Of a stretch of 64,000 nt of DNA, positions 29,789 through 42,669 are shown piece after piece (position 1 is the first letter of the stretch; each line of letters opens with the position of its first letter). Both the position numbers and the translations under genes were made by a program. The notes under the pieces were generated by a model. That model saw only the letters and a program-made list of their open reading frames with translations, was not told the origin of the DNA and did no database searches. Origin of the DNA: Trichoplax sp. H2 (lineage: Eukaryota > Placozoa > Uniplacotomia > Trichoplacea); the NCBI GenBank assembly GCA_003344405.1, contig NOWV01000129.1, forward strand, positions 124,001 to 188,000. Reading direction: 5' to 3'.

Positions 29789-30895
29789 TCATGATTCCGG
29801 TATGGTTATTTTGGTAATGGATACTTGCTGTGCTGATAAACATGTACTTGCACTGGCGCTCTTTTTTATAGGAAGACTTGATCTTGGCGATTGCACAGGG
29901 GTAGAACCCACACGATGTCGACGACGTGGTAAATCTTTTGTAGGTCGATTACAAGACAAGTATCGATGGATAAATAACTTTAGTTTCCGTCGTAAGATAC
30001 CATTAGTAAGTGTATATAATATTGGATTAACTGCCGTATTTAAGAACGTAAGTAAATAAGCCATTCTCTGAGTAGAAGGTGGTAAGAATTGGTTTTGTGT
30101 TGGAGCAGACGATTCCGCGATGGCGAGTACCAATAATGGTACCCAACACAACATATTAGTGCCAACAATTAAAGATGTTGTTCTAATAGATTTTTTCAGA
30201 TTTCGATCTTGAAAGTAACCAGCTACATTTTTACTGTAAGCAACAATAAAAATAACAATGTAACAAGTGATAGTCACGCTAACACCAACGATTAAATAAC
30301 TACTAATAACATAACCATAGACATAATTGGTTGTGTTGACTCCTTTGACATCTAAATTACACAAGACACTAAATCGATACCCATTTAAACCCACAATTTT
30401 GCCTAGTAATGGCATAGTAGCATAGCAAAAAGGAACAAGCCATGCTATAACAATTTGAAAGATGGCTTTGTTGACGGTCATTCTCGAGCGATAAAAGAAC
30501 GGATTAGTGACTGCGATACAGCGATCAATGCTAATAAGAGCAGTGGTAAAAAGTGAAGTACCCATAATCCAAATCAGGAGAAAGCCTTGAAAATTACATA
30601 GTCCTTGTGATAATTGATTATATGCGTAGCACATATTGGTTACAATAATGCTTGGCAAGACTAACAGCGCACTAATTAAATCCGTCACGGCTAAATTGGC
30701 AATAAATAGTGTATCTACATCTTGTTTTAATGATGTCCGACAGACGATGGTTAAGCAGAAAGTGTTACCTAAACCAGACACGATCATAATGATCACAGCT
30801 CCTGGAATAAAGTAATATATAAAAGCACTAGATGGTTGCCATTGATCCAATGTAGTAGCTTCCGTACTGACATTGGTAGTAGTGAGATCAATCAT
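29789..30895 (-). CDS. rhodopsin-class (class A) G protein-coupled receptor, single exon, orphan
   Basis: An uninterrupted 368-codon frame encoding a seven-helix plasma-membrane receptor. The short N-terminus carries a glycosylation site at Asn8. TM1 about 31-53 has GN (Asn44). TM2 about 61-83 has NLAVTDL (Asp72). Cys100 opens TM3 and pairs with Cys179 in loop 2. The end of TM3 is DRC (124-126), a variant of DRY. TM4 is about 143-165, TM5 about 191-219. TM6 carries CWVP (250-253) and TM7 carries NPILY (290-294). Phe, not Lys, sits at the retinal position 7.43, so it is not an opsin. Cys315 is a likely palmitoylation site, and the tail is basic and Ser-rich. Intronless receptor genes of this type are common in placozoans. 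The ligand cannot be told. The coding 3' end lies within a local duplication. Confidence 0.95.
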   Translation of the reverse strand: MIDLTTTNVSTEATTLDQWQPSSAFIYYFIPGAVIIMIVSGLGNTFCLTIVCRTSLKQDVDTLFIANLAVTDLISALLVLPSIIVTNMCYAYNQLSQGLCNFQGFLLIWIMGTSLFTTALISIDRCIAVTNPFFYRSRMTVNKAIFQIVIAWLVPFCYATMPLLGKIVGLNGYRFSVLCNLDVKGVNTTNYVYGYVISSYLIVGVSVTITCYIVIFIVAYSKNVAGYFQDRNLKKSIRTTSLIVGTNMLCWVPLLVLAIAESSAPTQNQFLPPSTQRMAYLLTFLNTAVNPILYTLTNGILRRKLKLFIHRYLSCNRPTKDLPRRRHRVGSTPVQSPRSSLPIKKSASASTCLSAQQVSITKITIPES

Positions 30896-31129
30896 GATGG
30901 AGTTAGAATAAAATGATTCCAGATGAATACCACCCTAGGTGAAGACTACTGAGTCTTACAGTATTTTGACAATACTTGGCAAGGACCAAAAAAATAGTTA
31001 TGATCACGCTGCATAACCAGCGCATAAGGCACAGTAAAGTAATATTTTCTCCGTTATTGTTCTATTCAGTTTACTCTTTTAGCAGTGTTGCCGACTAGAA
31101 AGCAAAAAGAAGAAATTAAACTACTGCTA

Positions 31130-31480
31130 TCATTAGAAATCTCAATGTTATCTGTACTAAACTAACCAACAACATAAATATATAAATATATATATTATAT
31201 GATAGATATAACTGCTACATTCATAGGTAACAACGTGAAAAATTCAAATTCTTCTCCAACTAGAAATCTCGATAGCATCTGCACTAATTCAAGCAATACG
31301 ATGTAAAAAAAAGTGCAAATAGCGCTAAAAATTTAAGAGTTATTACCACAACGAAATTAAAGATAAAAAATAGGAAAAGTGCATACTTAGTTATGGCTCC
31401 TACTTTGCAAATACTGTAAATGACAAGAAGAAATTTCGATATGATCTGTACTCATCTCAGCAATTACATTAAAAAAAAAA
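31130..31480. repeat. degenerate repeats upstream of the GPCR gene
   Basis: The phrase gaaatctc-a(t)agc/ttatctg-actaa recurs at about 31136, 31263 and 31432, each followed by an aacaaca/aagcaata/agcaatta-a stretch and an A-run. Spacing is about 127 and 169 bp. The copies are diverged. No gene is seen. Confidence 0.5.
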
Positions 31481-34400
31481 TGGATCGGATAACGATGGCT
31501 GTTTTACAAAAGTTTCGCACCAAGAAAGCCGGAATTATTGTTGAATCTTGACAAAGTAATTTAAGACTAGAAGAAGATTTCACACTATTGCGTTGAAGTG
31601 CAAATCGAACACTGTTTATATGGCAAAATTTTCAAAATTTAACGTTAGAAAAGTATTACCAATACAACATAGAGATCGCTTTTATTTGTATTATCGCCAA
31701 GGTATGATTATTACCATGATATCATTGGACTTGGAGACCTGTGATGGGGATACTACTAATTTTGTTTTACAGCGGTAGTTATGGTCTTACGATGAAAAAG
31801 CAATTTATAGATGGAGTTACTGTCTTATACTGAGAGTTTGTTTGACTTTATTTACAGATTGATATTATTTCAATTTCCAAATAAGCACCTGTACCATGTC
31901 AACAAGAAAATTTTTTTACTCGTAATTGCTACTCAAAGAATATATTGCTACAATACAAAGCATAGTTGCTTTAAAAGAGTTTAAGTAGCGTAGCGTAATA
32001 AATAAAAAATGATTTCTAAAGATCGTGTTTAAGTAGCGTATGAGTTAAGGTACGCTAAATGCAAGTAAAGGAATAGATCGTATCGAATATCGATGTCAGC
32101 AAAGCTTGCAATTTACTAATTTTGATGTTATGGGTTGTTAATGTTAATTAATCCTAAATAAAAGTGGATACTACTATGGCATATTTTAACGCAACTGGAA
32201 AATGACATTTCCAAAGTCCTAAATGAAAGACTGTCTTGCTGTATGTGTATCTTATGGAATTTGAATTGCTGTTCATCTAGGACAAATCAATGAGTCTTCC
32301 ATTAGATTAGAATTCCGTATAAACTTACTGAATAAATGTATTATTCTATCCCTTCTATAGTAAAGAGTAGCACCCTTGCTTTTCATTTACCCTAGTCGGA
32401 AACCTTATGCACAATTTGCTCACTGTGAACGACATTCTTTGGGCAACGAATATCGGTTTTACTTTGGATCAGCGAATTGATGGAGATAATACTGTATATC
32501 AGTATTATCGGAACAGAAATATCGAATTACTTTCGGTGTTGAATGTCAGATACCAATTTTAATCATGATTTAATATCACATAATATCCCACTCGATGTTG
32601 TCTACGTGAGCGTGAAAACATAAACAAGACTTAATATATTGCCGGCACAAATTCGTAGATATTTAATACCGGTATTGTTCATACTCTTATAAATAACAAA
32701 CATTTATTACTATTGAGTGATGTATATATATTATAAATGAATGAGGATGCTAACCCAATCGATTTCGATGGAACGAAAATCGGGCTTTAGAATCGTATTA
32801 ATTATGTCGGAAATGGAGAGGTACCGGTATAGAAAGGTCAACTACGGTGGAATAAATCGGTCAAGCCCTTGTATATTGTATTGTATTGTATCAATTTGCA
32901 TGATAGAACAAGCTTAAAAACTAGCTATAAACACTTGAAAACTGTTGGACGTGATGGTAAATAGGCTATTTAAAATAGCCATTTCATATCATACAAAAAA
33001 AATTGTAAAGGTAAAGAGTCAACATTATAAATGGTCAATAAATTAAATAAGTCAAGTTGATTGTATCCAAAATGTATTATTTCAAATTAGACGTTCTCTT
33101 CACGATACTATAAGGAAACAAGAATCAATAATTAATTAAAGAGCATTACAATGGCCAGACTAAATTTATCTTCGTAGTTCTTTTAGTAAATTGAAAGAAG
33201 ATATAAAACCATCAACTATTCCCTACGGTGATCGCTACGGTACCATTTAGGTGTACTAAAATGATAGTGTTATATTTTATTAAACAGATCATTAAGAGAA
33301 GAAAAATACAGCTACATGATGCAACCTCTATCGTTTGGGGTGAAATTAAACTGTTTATTATTTGTGTTGGTTTTGCTTACTATTTGACCTAGATGAATAT
33401 CTAGTACTGCCAGTTCAAGATGAATTGCCTTCTTTTTATAGATTGAGTTGTCTATAATACACTGGTATGGTTATTTTAATTTTAGAGATAGAGCTAAGAT
33501 TCTAAATGCTATTCTGATGTTGAGTATTCGATTGGTAAAACTATCATGCCTATAAAAGAAAAGCATGTAAATGAATGCTATCGACTTTATCTTTTTAAGG
33601 AAAATCGATTGCAATATTTGAATTTTATGTTGCTCAGTGAGAAAATGCGATAGCAGCAGATATAGATACGCGTATTGCTATTAATTATTTTTAATAAAGT
33701 CAGTAAATTGCAATAGTCCAGCTTCTGTTGCTATGCGGATATTTTAAAAGTCTTAATTAAATCAACATCATTTTATAACATAGAATAGATTATTTCTTGG
33801 CTGTTGGCTCTAGATTTGTTGCTATGATCTACTAACTGATTTCATTAATGCAATTCTAATAAATTAGATTACAATAGAGTTTACGGCTGATCTAGACGAC
33901 AAATTAATAAAGTGTAACTTCAGCCATATTATTAAGTAATACAGGATCTGATAATGACGGCAATGATTCTTTCAATAAATTATTCCTGAGCGAACAACAT
34001 AGTAAATGCCTTACAAGTTTATAGGATGAAGAAATAAATTTATTAGGCAATTATTCTACTAAATCTAGAGGTACGATCTTTTTTTACTGTTTTGGTAGTA
34101 AAATAAAGTTACTCTACCGTTACAAATTCGAAATTTAGCTGCTAAATAAAAATGAAAACAGGAATTTTCTTAAATTGGTATGCTAGTGCTAATTAATTCG
34201 AGCAATTGTTGCACTGGTAAGGGAATAGTTAGATTTTACAATAATGATTATATTGTCTTTAAACTGGTGTATGCTAACAAATTAAAGAGCCTAAAAAGAG
34301 ATTCTCAAATATTATGGAATAGTCTAAAAGTTGAAAATGGAATCAATTTTACCTGGAAGATACTTTTGATTCAGTAACTTGCGAACCCAAAGGCTAGCTT

Positions 34401-36480
34401 GAGAGGAATTACTGATGCGTTCTGCTAAGCTTAATAGATAAATGGTTATCGCTTCAGTTGATAGGCAGGTTATGATAAACTAGGCAATGATAAACAGTAG
34501 TTGAATAAATAGAATTAAAGATTGCGATTAATTCAGAATTTAAATAATATCTTGGTATGATGGTAAGAATACTCACAACGGATCAAAGCTCATAAGTGAC
34601 GAATTAAATATTAGTGATCAATTTATATCTGATTCTGGCGATAATTTATTTGGTTACATTAAGTACAGCTTGTCTAACCTATGCTAAATATAGTGTGATC
34701 GGATCGTCGGGATTATAATTATCGAAAGATCATCAATGCACAAAATGGGGTTATTATAAATTTATGTTGACAATACAAGGATTAATAATCCAATTAAACA
34801 TTTGTTATTCATAGCGGAGGTTAATGGATTACATCTGCTTTCACGTATTATTTCAAATGGAAAGAAGCAAATAGCTATTCGCCGATACTTTGCTTGAGCT
34901 ACAATAGCAACTGGTGAAATTGTTTCTATGCAATACAATAGATACTTAACGGCCCATTTTAGTTGATCAATAAATATTAGCTATATGATATTAATAATTA
35001 TTCTTTTTGATCAATAACTCTTAATTGAATATCTCTACATTAAACGTCCTGTAAAAATTGCCTGTGCATGAATAAGCACGATAGAATTTTTAACCTTTTT
35101 AATTCAACTAGGCCAACTCCATATTGAAATAATTACAGGTTAGTATTATCATTTATCAATATGGCAAGGTACCGGTATTATTACTGTTAAAATTTCGTAG
35201 ACATAACAGGCATATACTCTAACAAGTAAATACATAGTGTAAAAACTTATCAGTATTCATTTAAGGTCTTGATCTTTGTACAACAATTTTCTTTACTTAT
35301 AGCTAAGACAAATGATCGATGATCATCTAAGTGAAGGCCTATAAATGTATTGAGTGAGCGACCATCTGTCACTTATATTGAATTTGAAAACTTGGGGTAG
35401 AAAAATTAAAAGGCAATACTTAACCATTGAAGTGAATAAATTTGTTACCTGGCTGGCAAGCAGTCATTCGATGTGACTTTCTACTGGTTTAGCGGCGCAT
35501 TTGTTTTAAATTTCTTATCTGCTAAAATCCGCAAGAATAATATAGCCCAAAGATGATCAAGTTGCTTATAAATAATGCTATATTCTACTTCAGCCCCTCA
35601 ACAATTACTAAAGACCTGTAAGCATGCCTTTAATCAGCCAATTATTCGTGTTACCATATAATAAAGTCAATTTTCGCTTATTGTTTTATTTCTTTGATGC
35701 ACGTGAAATTTTATTTAGTTGATTTGCCGTCTAAATTTATCCCGGGCGAGGCGCTTTTCAATGGCGATTACCATTGCTACATTGTTATTAATTTACGGAA
35801 CAAAAATACTGACCAAACCCTGACTCAGTTATGCAATTATTACTAAACCCATGAACTGAATAGAATGTTTAGGATTAATATTACCTGAGCAAATAATTTA
35901 TTAATTTTAATGACCATTTCATGAATAATTTTTTCGTTATAATTTCAGTTAAAATTCTATACACTAAATAATTTTAAGAGCTTTTATAAAGTTTGATTGT
36001 TTTAATGAGTACCTATAGATTGAATTTAATACGATTATCCCTTTTATTAGAGATCTATAGCATTAGCACATTGCAATTCATTATAAACATGTTTAAACAC
36101 CTATTTGGCGACAATCGCTTCAACACAGAATGAGACGTTTATCCGACATCATAACTACAGTAACCTACAAGTACCAATATATCAATTAGTCTTAAATTAC
36201 AAAGTTAGTTTCGACTTCCTATGGTAAGATAGTAGTTCTCCTATTTTAGAACTGATCTTATTTTACTAAATTTTGGCACATGATATTGTTGATTTTTACT
36301 TTAAATTATTTAGTGCCGAGATATGAATAGTGCTGTAATTGTCGTCGGTCTCATTATCATCAGTTCTCAATGAGGTGTGACGCCAAGATGTAATTACTGC
36401 CGAGAAAATTCTCTTATATAACATTGCAACATACTACCAGTCTATCTAGTAACTAAATTATCATTCTGTATATCTTCGTA
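31480..36480. other. gene-poor region; one weak coding relic
   Basis: No exon chain is recognised on either strand. Around 32370-32560 two overlapping frames have protein-like composition. One contains HSLGNEYRFYFGSA, faintly like the His-Gly-x-E-x-x-Phe-x-Phe-Gly stretch of carboxylesterases; it stops at a TGA after that motif. This is at best an old fragment. The rest is AT-rich sequence. Confidence 0.35.
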
Positions 36481-36490
36481 GTCTATCAAT

Positions 36491-37087
36491 TGTGCTGTAA
36501 TTTACGCCGGAACCACCGTTGTTAAAACTGTAGGTAGACCTAATTAAGAGGGTGTCGGCAAATTTAGACATACAGGCAATTACCGTGTTATCCGATAGAC
36601 TTGACTGTCGTGTTTACTTCTAAATACGGTATAGTCTATTTTCAGTAAAAGTATTAGTTTTCACTAGACTGTAGCATAACTCTAAGACTGTAACATAACT
36701 CTAAATATGTATGATCTATATTTAACAATTTATTCTGTGGAAATATCTTGTACTCTAGCTAAATTCTACCGTAGCACTAGCTTAACATACAAGTAACTTA
36801 TTTTCATGAATCATTCGCGCCTATAAATAATTTTCCTCCTGCTGTGCTCCTAACTTTATAAAAGCTATCTTCTTTCGTCTATCTCGTTAGTTAGTTCTGG
36901 TAGTTACACGGTAAGCTTGCATGCTTCGCCTATTCTACACTACTATAATTATTCGACTAGTCACGTCGTTACTTACACGATAATCTTAGACGATTATTCT
37001 CTTATACTAGCTCAATAAAGATTACTCTTCCGTGAACTATTTTATTGCACTTTATTGCGACTGATGCTGAACTCTCAACCTCCCGAA
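36491..37087 (+). mobile_element. possible older LTR, boundaries uncertain
   Basis: A TATAAAA box at 36857-36863 is followed 157 bp later by AATAAA at 37014-37019, then by an end, ctctcaacctcccgaaaca. That end resembles the end of the LTR immediately downstream (tatcaacctcaca). The left edge is not fixed; tgtgctgtaatttacg at about 36491 is one option. No target duplication was found. It could also be a chance promoter-like stretch. Confidence 0.3.
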
Positions 37088-37092
37088 ACATC

Positions 37093-37486
37093 TGTAAGAC
37101 AGTGTAATATTGTATTCTCAGTTGATGATATATTTAGTAATGTCTACCGTAGGTGTTGTATTCAACATGTGATAGATATTCTAGTTAGAAGCTTAAGTAT
37201 TAAATATAGCTAGCTTAGTAGCTGTAATCCTTTTGAAGAGGAGCGCTACAGTGCTCACACTAGAGCTTCACATGAAAGGTGTAAACTAGCCTGTATTTGA
37301 GATGCTAATACTGAAGTGTAAGTAAGGCGGAAAGGTATATAAGCGAGTAGTTTAGTAAAGTAAGATAGTTCTTTCTCGTTAGAGGTCCTCAGCTAATCGA
37401 TTACGTTGTATCTTCGTAAAGGAGGTTTTGTTTAATAAACCTTAATTTTCTAAAGTTTTGAAGATTCTTGATCTATCAACCTCACA
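37093..37486 (+). mobile_element. solo LTR (394 bp) with 5-bp target duplication ACATC
   Basis: It begins TGTAAGACAGTG and ends CAACCTCACA, the TG...CA form of retroviral-type LTRs. The 5 bp on each side are identical: ACATC at 37088-37092 and 37487-37491. A TATATAAG box sits at 37336-37343 and AATAAA at 37434-37439, as expected for U3 and R. No gag or pol follows, so recombination has left a solo LTR. A second copy lies 245 bp downstream in opposite orientation. Confidence 0.9.
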
Positions 37487-37731
37487 ACATCACATAAGCG
37501 ACCAAAGATGTCAACCATGGTGGCTATTTTGCCAGAATAATATTAATCTAATAGTGTTCTCTTTAGCAATATAGTGTGGGAATCTATTACCTAAACCGCT
37601 TCTATCGGTCTAATCGAAGACGACGTAGATAAACTTATAGATAAGCTGCAAATCAGAGCTTGCTACTCGTAATTACTGGTTTCTGAATGAATTTTATGTC
37701 ATCTTTATATTAAAATAAGAGTGTGAGGTTG

Positions 37732-38128
37732 ATTTCAAGAATCTTCAAGACTTTAGAAAATTAAGATTTATTGAACAAAACCTCGTTTACAAAGATACAA
37801 CGTAATCGATCAGCTGAGGACCTCTAACGAGAAAGAACTATTTTACTGTTCTAAACTACTCGCTTATACACATTTCTGCGCTAACAATCTTAGCACCTTA
37901 CTTACTACACACTTCAGTATTAGCATCTCCAATACAGGATAGTTTACACCTTTCACGTGAAGCTCTAGTGTGAGCACTGTAGCACTCCTCTTCATAAGGA
38001 TACAGTTACTAAGCTAGCTATATTTAATAATAAGCCTCTAACAGAATATCTATCGCACGTTGAATACAATAACTACAGTATTACTAAATATACCATCAAC
38101 TTAGAATACAGTATTACACTGTCTTACA
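37732..38128 (-). mobile_element. solo LTR (397 bp), same family, inverted, target duplication AAGAG
   Basis: The reverse complement begins TGTAAGACAGTG and ends CAACCTCACA, and aligns along its whole length with 37093-37486; most positions agree by eye. Flanks are AAGAG at 37727-37731 and AAGAG at 38129-38133. TTTATT at 37767-37772 is the inverted poly(A) signal. The TATA region is slightly changed (gtgtataagcgag). Its own target duplication shows that it inserted independently and is not half of a palindrome. Confidence 0.9.
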
Positions 38129-38133
38129 AAGAG

Positions 38134-41100
38134 TTAAAGATCATTCCATGATCATGAAACAAAATCATCAGTGATTGTAGATTAAAGATAAAGAAGTTGG
38201 CATTCACTTTTAATGTTTTTTTCCCCTCTATTCACATAGCTATATATAGCGCTTTGCTGTAATTAACAGTAAGGTAAAATCTAGCAGATGAAGTTAACTT
38301 TATTACAGCAATGCTTATCAGTACTAGTATTGAATGCTAGTTGATAAACTTCTTTATGGTGATCCATGACAGGGTCAATTATTGGAAGTTCAGCGATGAC
38401 TAGGTACTGTAGACTCGCGATGTAGATATTATGTAAGTTTCCTTCTCGACAGATATGCATATAAAGTGGTGTTGGACTCCTCTTTATGTTAGCAACCACA
38501 TAGCAAATGATTGTGTTGGTATTTAGCTGGTGCTTGTTTAAATGAAATATTGTACATTCCTCGATTGGATTTTCAATGCTTACGAACTAGAAAATCCGAT
38601 TTGGATAACGTCCCTTCAAACAGAGCTTTAGTGGATCTAATATCACTCTTTTCATTCCATTTTATAGCTCTAACATCGATTATTACACTAATTTCATACA
38701 GTTTACTCGCCCTTAGTACCAATTTAAAAACTGCAATGCATCTTTATCTTAAGAAATTTTCATAATATCTTTGGTAAAGTAATGTATTAGCTAACTCTAA
38801 GTTCTAACCTTGACAAAAGTTAATTTCTATCTCCAAATCGACACATTAGTGCGAATATCATGGATTAACTGATAATTTCATACTGGGCACAACGTACATT
38901 AGATAAAAATTAGCAAATAAGACGGTTAAGCATGCTATCATTATCTCTACGATATTATTGCCATGGTATATTAGAAATTATACGGCATAGAGCATTCTAG
39001 TTTATTGCGATACGTCGCATTCAGTAATGTATGCAGATATACGATATTATCAAAGATCAAGATTCATTTCAATTTAATTATTTTATTTACATAACTTTCA
39101 TGATGATTAATTATATACGATAACGATTACTATGTTAGATTGCAACGAATTAGGTAACCATTCCCATATTCAATGGCATCGGTATGGCTAATGGGTCGAA
39201 CATTACTTACTTTTACTTGGCTAATTTAAATTATTCGATTTGTAATGAAAACAGCTAAAGCAATATTGTATGCCGTACGATTACTTACGTCAAATAATGT
39301 TTATTACCCGCTCGAAGGATTCGGTTAGTACTGATATACGTGTTTGTATTCCGGATATTTTTGTTTATCTTATAGTAATATGCATATTATCTTCTATGTA
39401 TTAGTATCCTTAAAAGTCAACCCGAAACCCGGTTTGAGCCCGACTTGAGGGCGGGATTCGGATTAAGAATTTGTGTGATGATACCGTGTTTGTATAGCGA
39501 TTGCACTTATTTCGGGTTAGAAAATCAACAATTTAATCGGGTTTTATCGGATTCGGGTTGCGTTTTCACTCCATTGAAAGACTCTACTATGTATCATTGA
39601 GAACAGAGTTTTCGGTTCGAACAGTTGGTTTTAAAGAGATTATCATTAATTATTATGAGACAGTCTGTTCTTTTTCTTAATTTTCCAGCTACATACAATT
39701 CATGAATCCATACATTACTAAAGTTATGGTATTGCTTTAAAATTTCAGAGTACAATAATATCATTTTACGCGGATTATCATAAAAACGATGGTGTGCTTG
39801 TTTGTAAATTAGCAGTCTGAGCGTAAAAATTTAAATTAGTTCTTGAAAATAGTTTATGTACAACTTTAACTTTCCCTAATAAAATGGGTTATAAGACGTA
39901 AGTCTTTCTGGTAAATTGAAAGATTTTGGTAGCAATGTCGCTGCATTGCAATTTCGTATCGTAAATTTCGGAAGAACGTTTCGCTGTCGATATGACAGGT
40001 TGTACGTTATTTGACCGCCCTTACTCAAACGGATTAGCCTGTTTACTTATATAGTATAAATATTATCAAAATCATTAGCGTATATTATTTCCTTGCACTA
40101 TCGTGGCCGATAGTCGTACTTGTCGCCATTGGTACGTAAACAATTGGCGTGCCTTGCCATGAATTTACGCAATAGACCTCCTAGTAGCTACCGGCAACAT
40201 CATCGCCTATTTTATTTATAATGCAGTGGGTGGTGGGGCTGTCGATTTTATTTTTTGATTTGATATTTATTTAGATTATAATTTTGTCCCGTGTGGATTA
40301 TTATAGAATCTTTAATAATAAACAAATGGACGCCTCACGGGCTGCTGTAGTAGATTATAATTGATCGAGTATTTTCGGAATAATTTTCTTAAGTTCTTTT
40401 GCATGAACGATCACATAAATTTGCATCATGTTTTGTATGTCTCAGTAAGAATTACAATTATTTATTCGTACATTTGTTGGTAAATACGGAACTCCTTAAA
40501 CTATGTGTTTAATTTTTTGCCTATGCCAACACCCATAATAAAGTATTTGATGATGGGCTGTCCGTTGCATCATTATGTAAACGTGGCTAGAAATGAATAG
40601 AATCAAAGTTATAATTTAAACACTTCAATGATGTAATAATTGGTAATGGAAGTTCAATCTATAGAGAAATTGAACTCTATCTAAGCCTACGGAATTTCCG
40701 ATACTTTAGTAATACCTTGATATCAAAAATGAACTACCTACTGTACAGCTTATTACAATTTAGCAGATCTATTAACGCCATATAAAAGTGGAGGATGATT
40801 TATAACATGCCTTACTGTCAATAGCTCATGCTATTGGCCATGTATTCCGACCAAAGTCACCGAACATGTACTACTATTAGATTACAGCAGGTGGTATAGC
40901 TGCTTCATTATCCTTGCGTTAATGTTAATCGCAGTGTTTCTACTACACACTATCTTTTTAGACGGGTTTTCATTTCTATCCTGATGATATCGGTAGAAAC
41001 GGTTTGGTTACACCAGGCAATAGCAGATTAAAAATTAAAACTTGAGTTAGATTAAAGCTACATCAGTAGCTATTATGAAAGAGCTGTTGCATGGAATTGC

Positions 41101-42660
41101 CCATTTTATTTCTAACTGGAATGATCAGCAGTCAAATATCTTTGGTGTTGTATTATCCGTAGAAATGGCACAGTGCAATCAAAAAGGATGTCATTTAAAT
41201 GTTGCAATGATTAGGTTTACATATTGTTACAGATTTATACTATACTACAGTCTTATATTCAATCTTTTACTCAAATGCTGATATTTGCGCTGTTTAAAAT
41301 ACTCAGTAGCCATATCGAGAATATAAACAAGGATGCTTCCATTCATGGTCCTCTGAGATTATATGGTCATCTTTTGATTGTAGGAATTATTTTTACTCCT
41401 GTTAAATAGATGATTACGGTACTCTATTACCTAGTTGATGAAATTGTAATGCTCAGGCAGAAATAATTTATTTACTTGATCTAATTTTATAATGTAACAG
41501 AGCGCCAAACGTGCTCCACTGCAAGTACAAAAGTCGGTACCGTAGTTTAGATATGCCTTAAAATGGTTATCAATGATCAATTTCAACAGGTGCAAACATG
41601 AACACATTCTATGTGCCTCGTCCTACTTTTGCCACTAAGTAGGAAAGAGGGCATTAATAATGATTGAATGGGTAATTTTTTTGGTGGTAAGATCAACAAT
41701 CTGTTCGTGAAGTTTAGTGGAATATTGATATTTTATTCAAGAGACAGTTGTGTGAACAATTTCCGATACTTTGGTAAACAACAGGCGGAGTAGCTGATGT
41801 AGCAAAATGGAATCTAAACTCGTTAATCTGAAATTGGTATAGTGCGGTACTTGTTGTAGCTGATTAATATTCTGAGTCTTAAAGCACCGAATGGACGGCC
41901 TTCTAATTTTTAGATTGTTTTCGTATTGAAGCTTTGCCTGGATTCGTTATAATCGTTTCAAACGACTTAACTTGAGTTGATATACATGCACTTGCCCATG
42001 ACAATATTGAATTAGCTACGCATGTATACGTAAATAAGAAATGATCACCGTATGAATGAAGAGGTTAAATATTGAAAATTCCAGTACTGTTTAGTATAGT
42101 ATTGGAAATTAATTTCCTTGACAGTTGGTATTGAACCCGTTAAAACGAGCTAAGAGGAGAGTGTAATATCGTGGAGAATTTCCAGATCAGATGTGTCAAA
42201 ATTGGAATCTCAATGACACAAAAAATCAACTCTATTCATCGTAGGAAAGAAATAGGGCAACGGTTGTCAGTCTCTCCATTGCTTATACTGCAGGGGTCCG
42301 CTGGTTATCCTGGCTCTTTTTTATAATTAGAATTTAGAATTTTGTGTTTACTGTTAGTCATTCCTGTTGAAAGCCTTCCCATTTCCTAAATAAATATCCC
42401 GCCTTAAACCCGAACGATTTGTTCTTGTAGTATTTTATAGTTAGCAGTCAACCAATCTAAAGGCTGAGCGACAGTAGAAATTACAATACAGTATACGGCT
42501 CGAACATGTACAATGTGATTCGTTTTCTTTAATATGATTGAATAGTAAACATTATAAGTAAAGCGCTTCAAAAAGACCAATCGTCATGAATCGTTCTATC
42601 CAGATACATATTAAAACCAAGCATTTGCGATGAATTTTGTACAAATTGATGCAAAAATTT
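38134..42660. other. gene-poor region with a small inverted repeat
   Basis: No exon chain is recognised. The word CAACCCGAA at 39418-39426 is matched by TTCGGGTTG at 39552-39560, with other cccg/cggg words between, so a local fold is possible. Short open frames at 38281-38765 and 41075-41409 show no family pattern. Confidence 0.4.
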
Positions 42661-42669
42661 TAATATCGA

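Noticed and set aside
29802-30059. 85-codon plus-strand frame
   Set aside because: It is the antisense shadow of the GPCR coding sequence.
37093-38128. Single large palindrome or inverted-repeat transposon
   Set aside because: Each arm has TG...CA ends and a different perfect 5-bp target duplication, so these are two separate LTR insertions.
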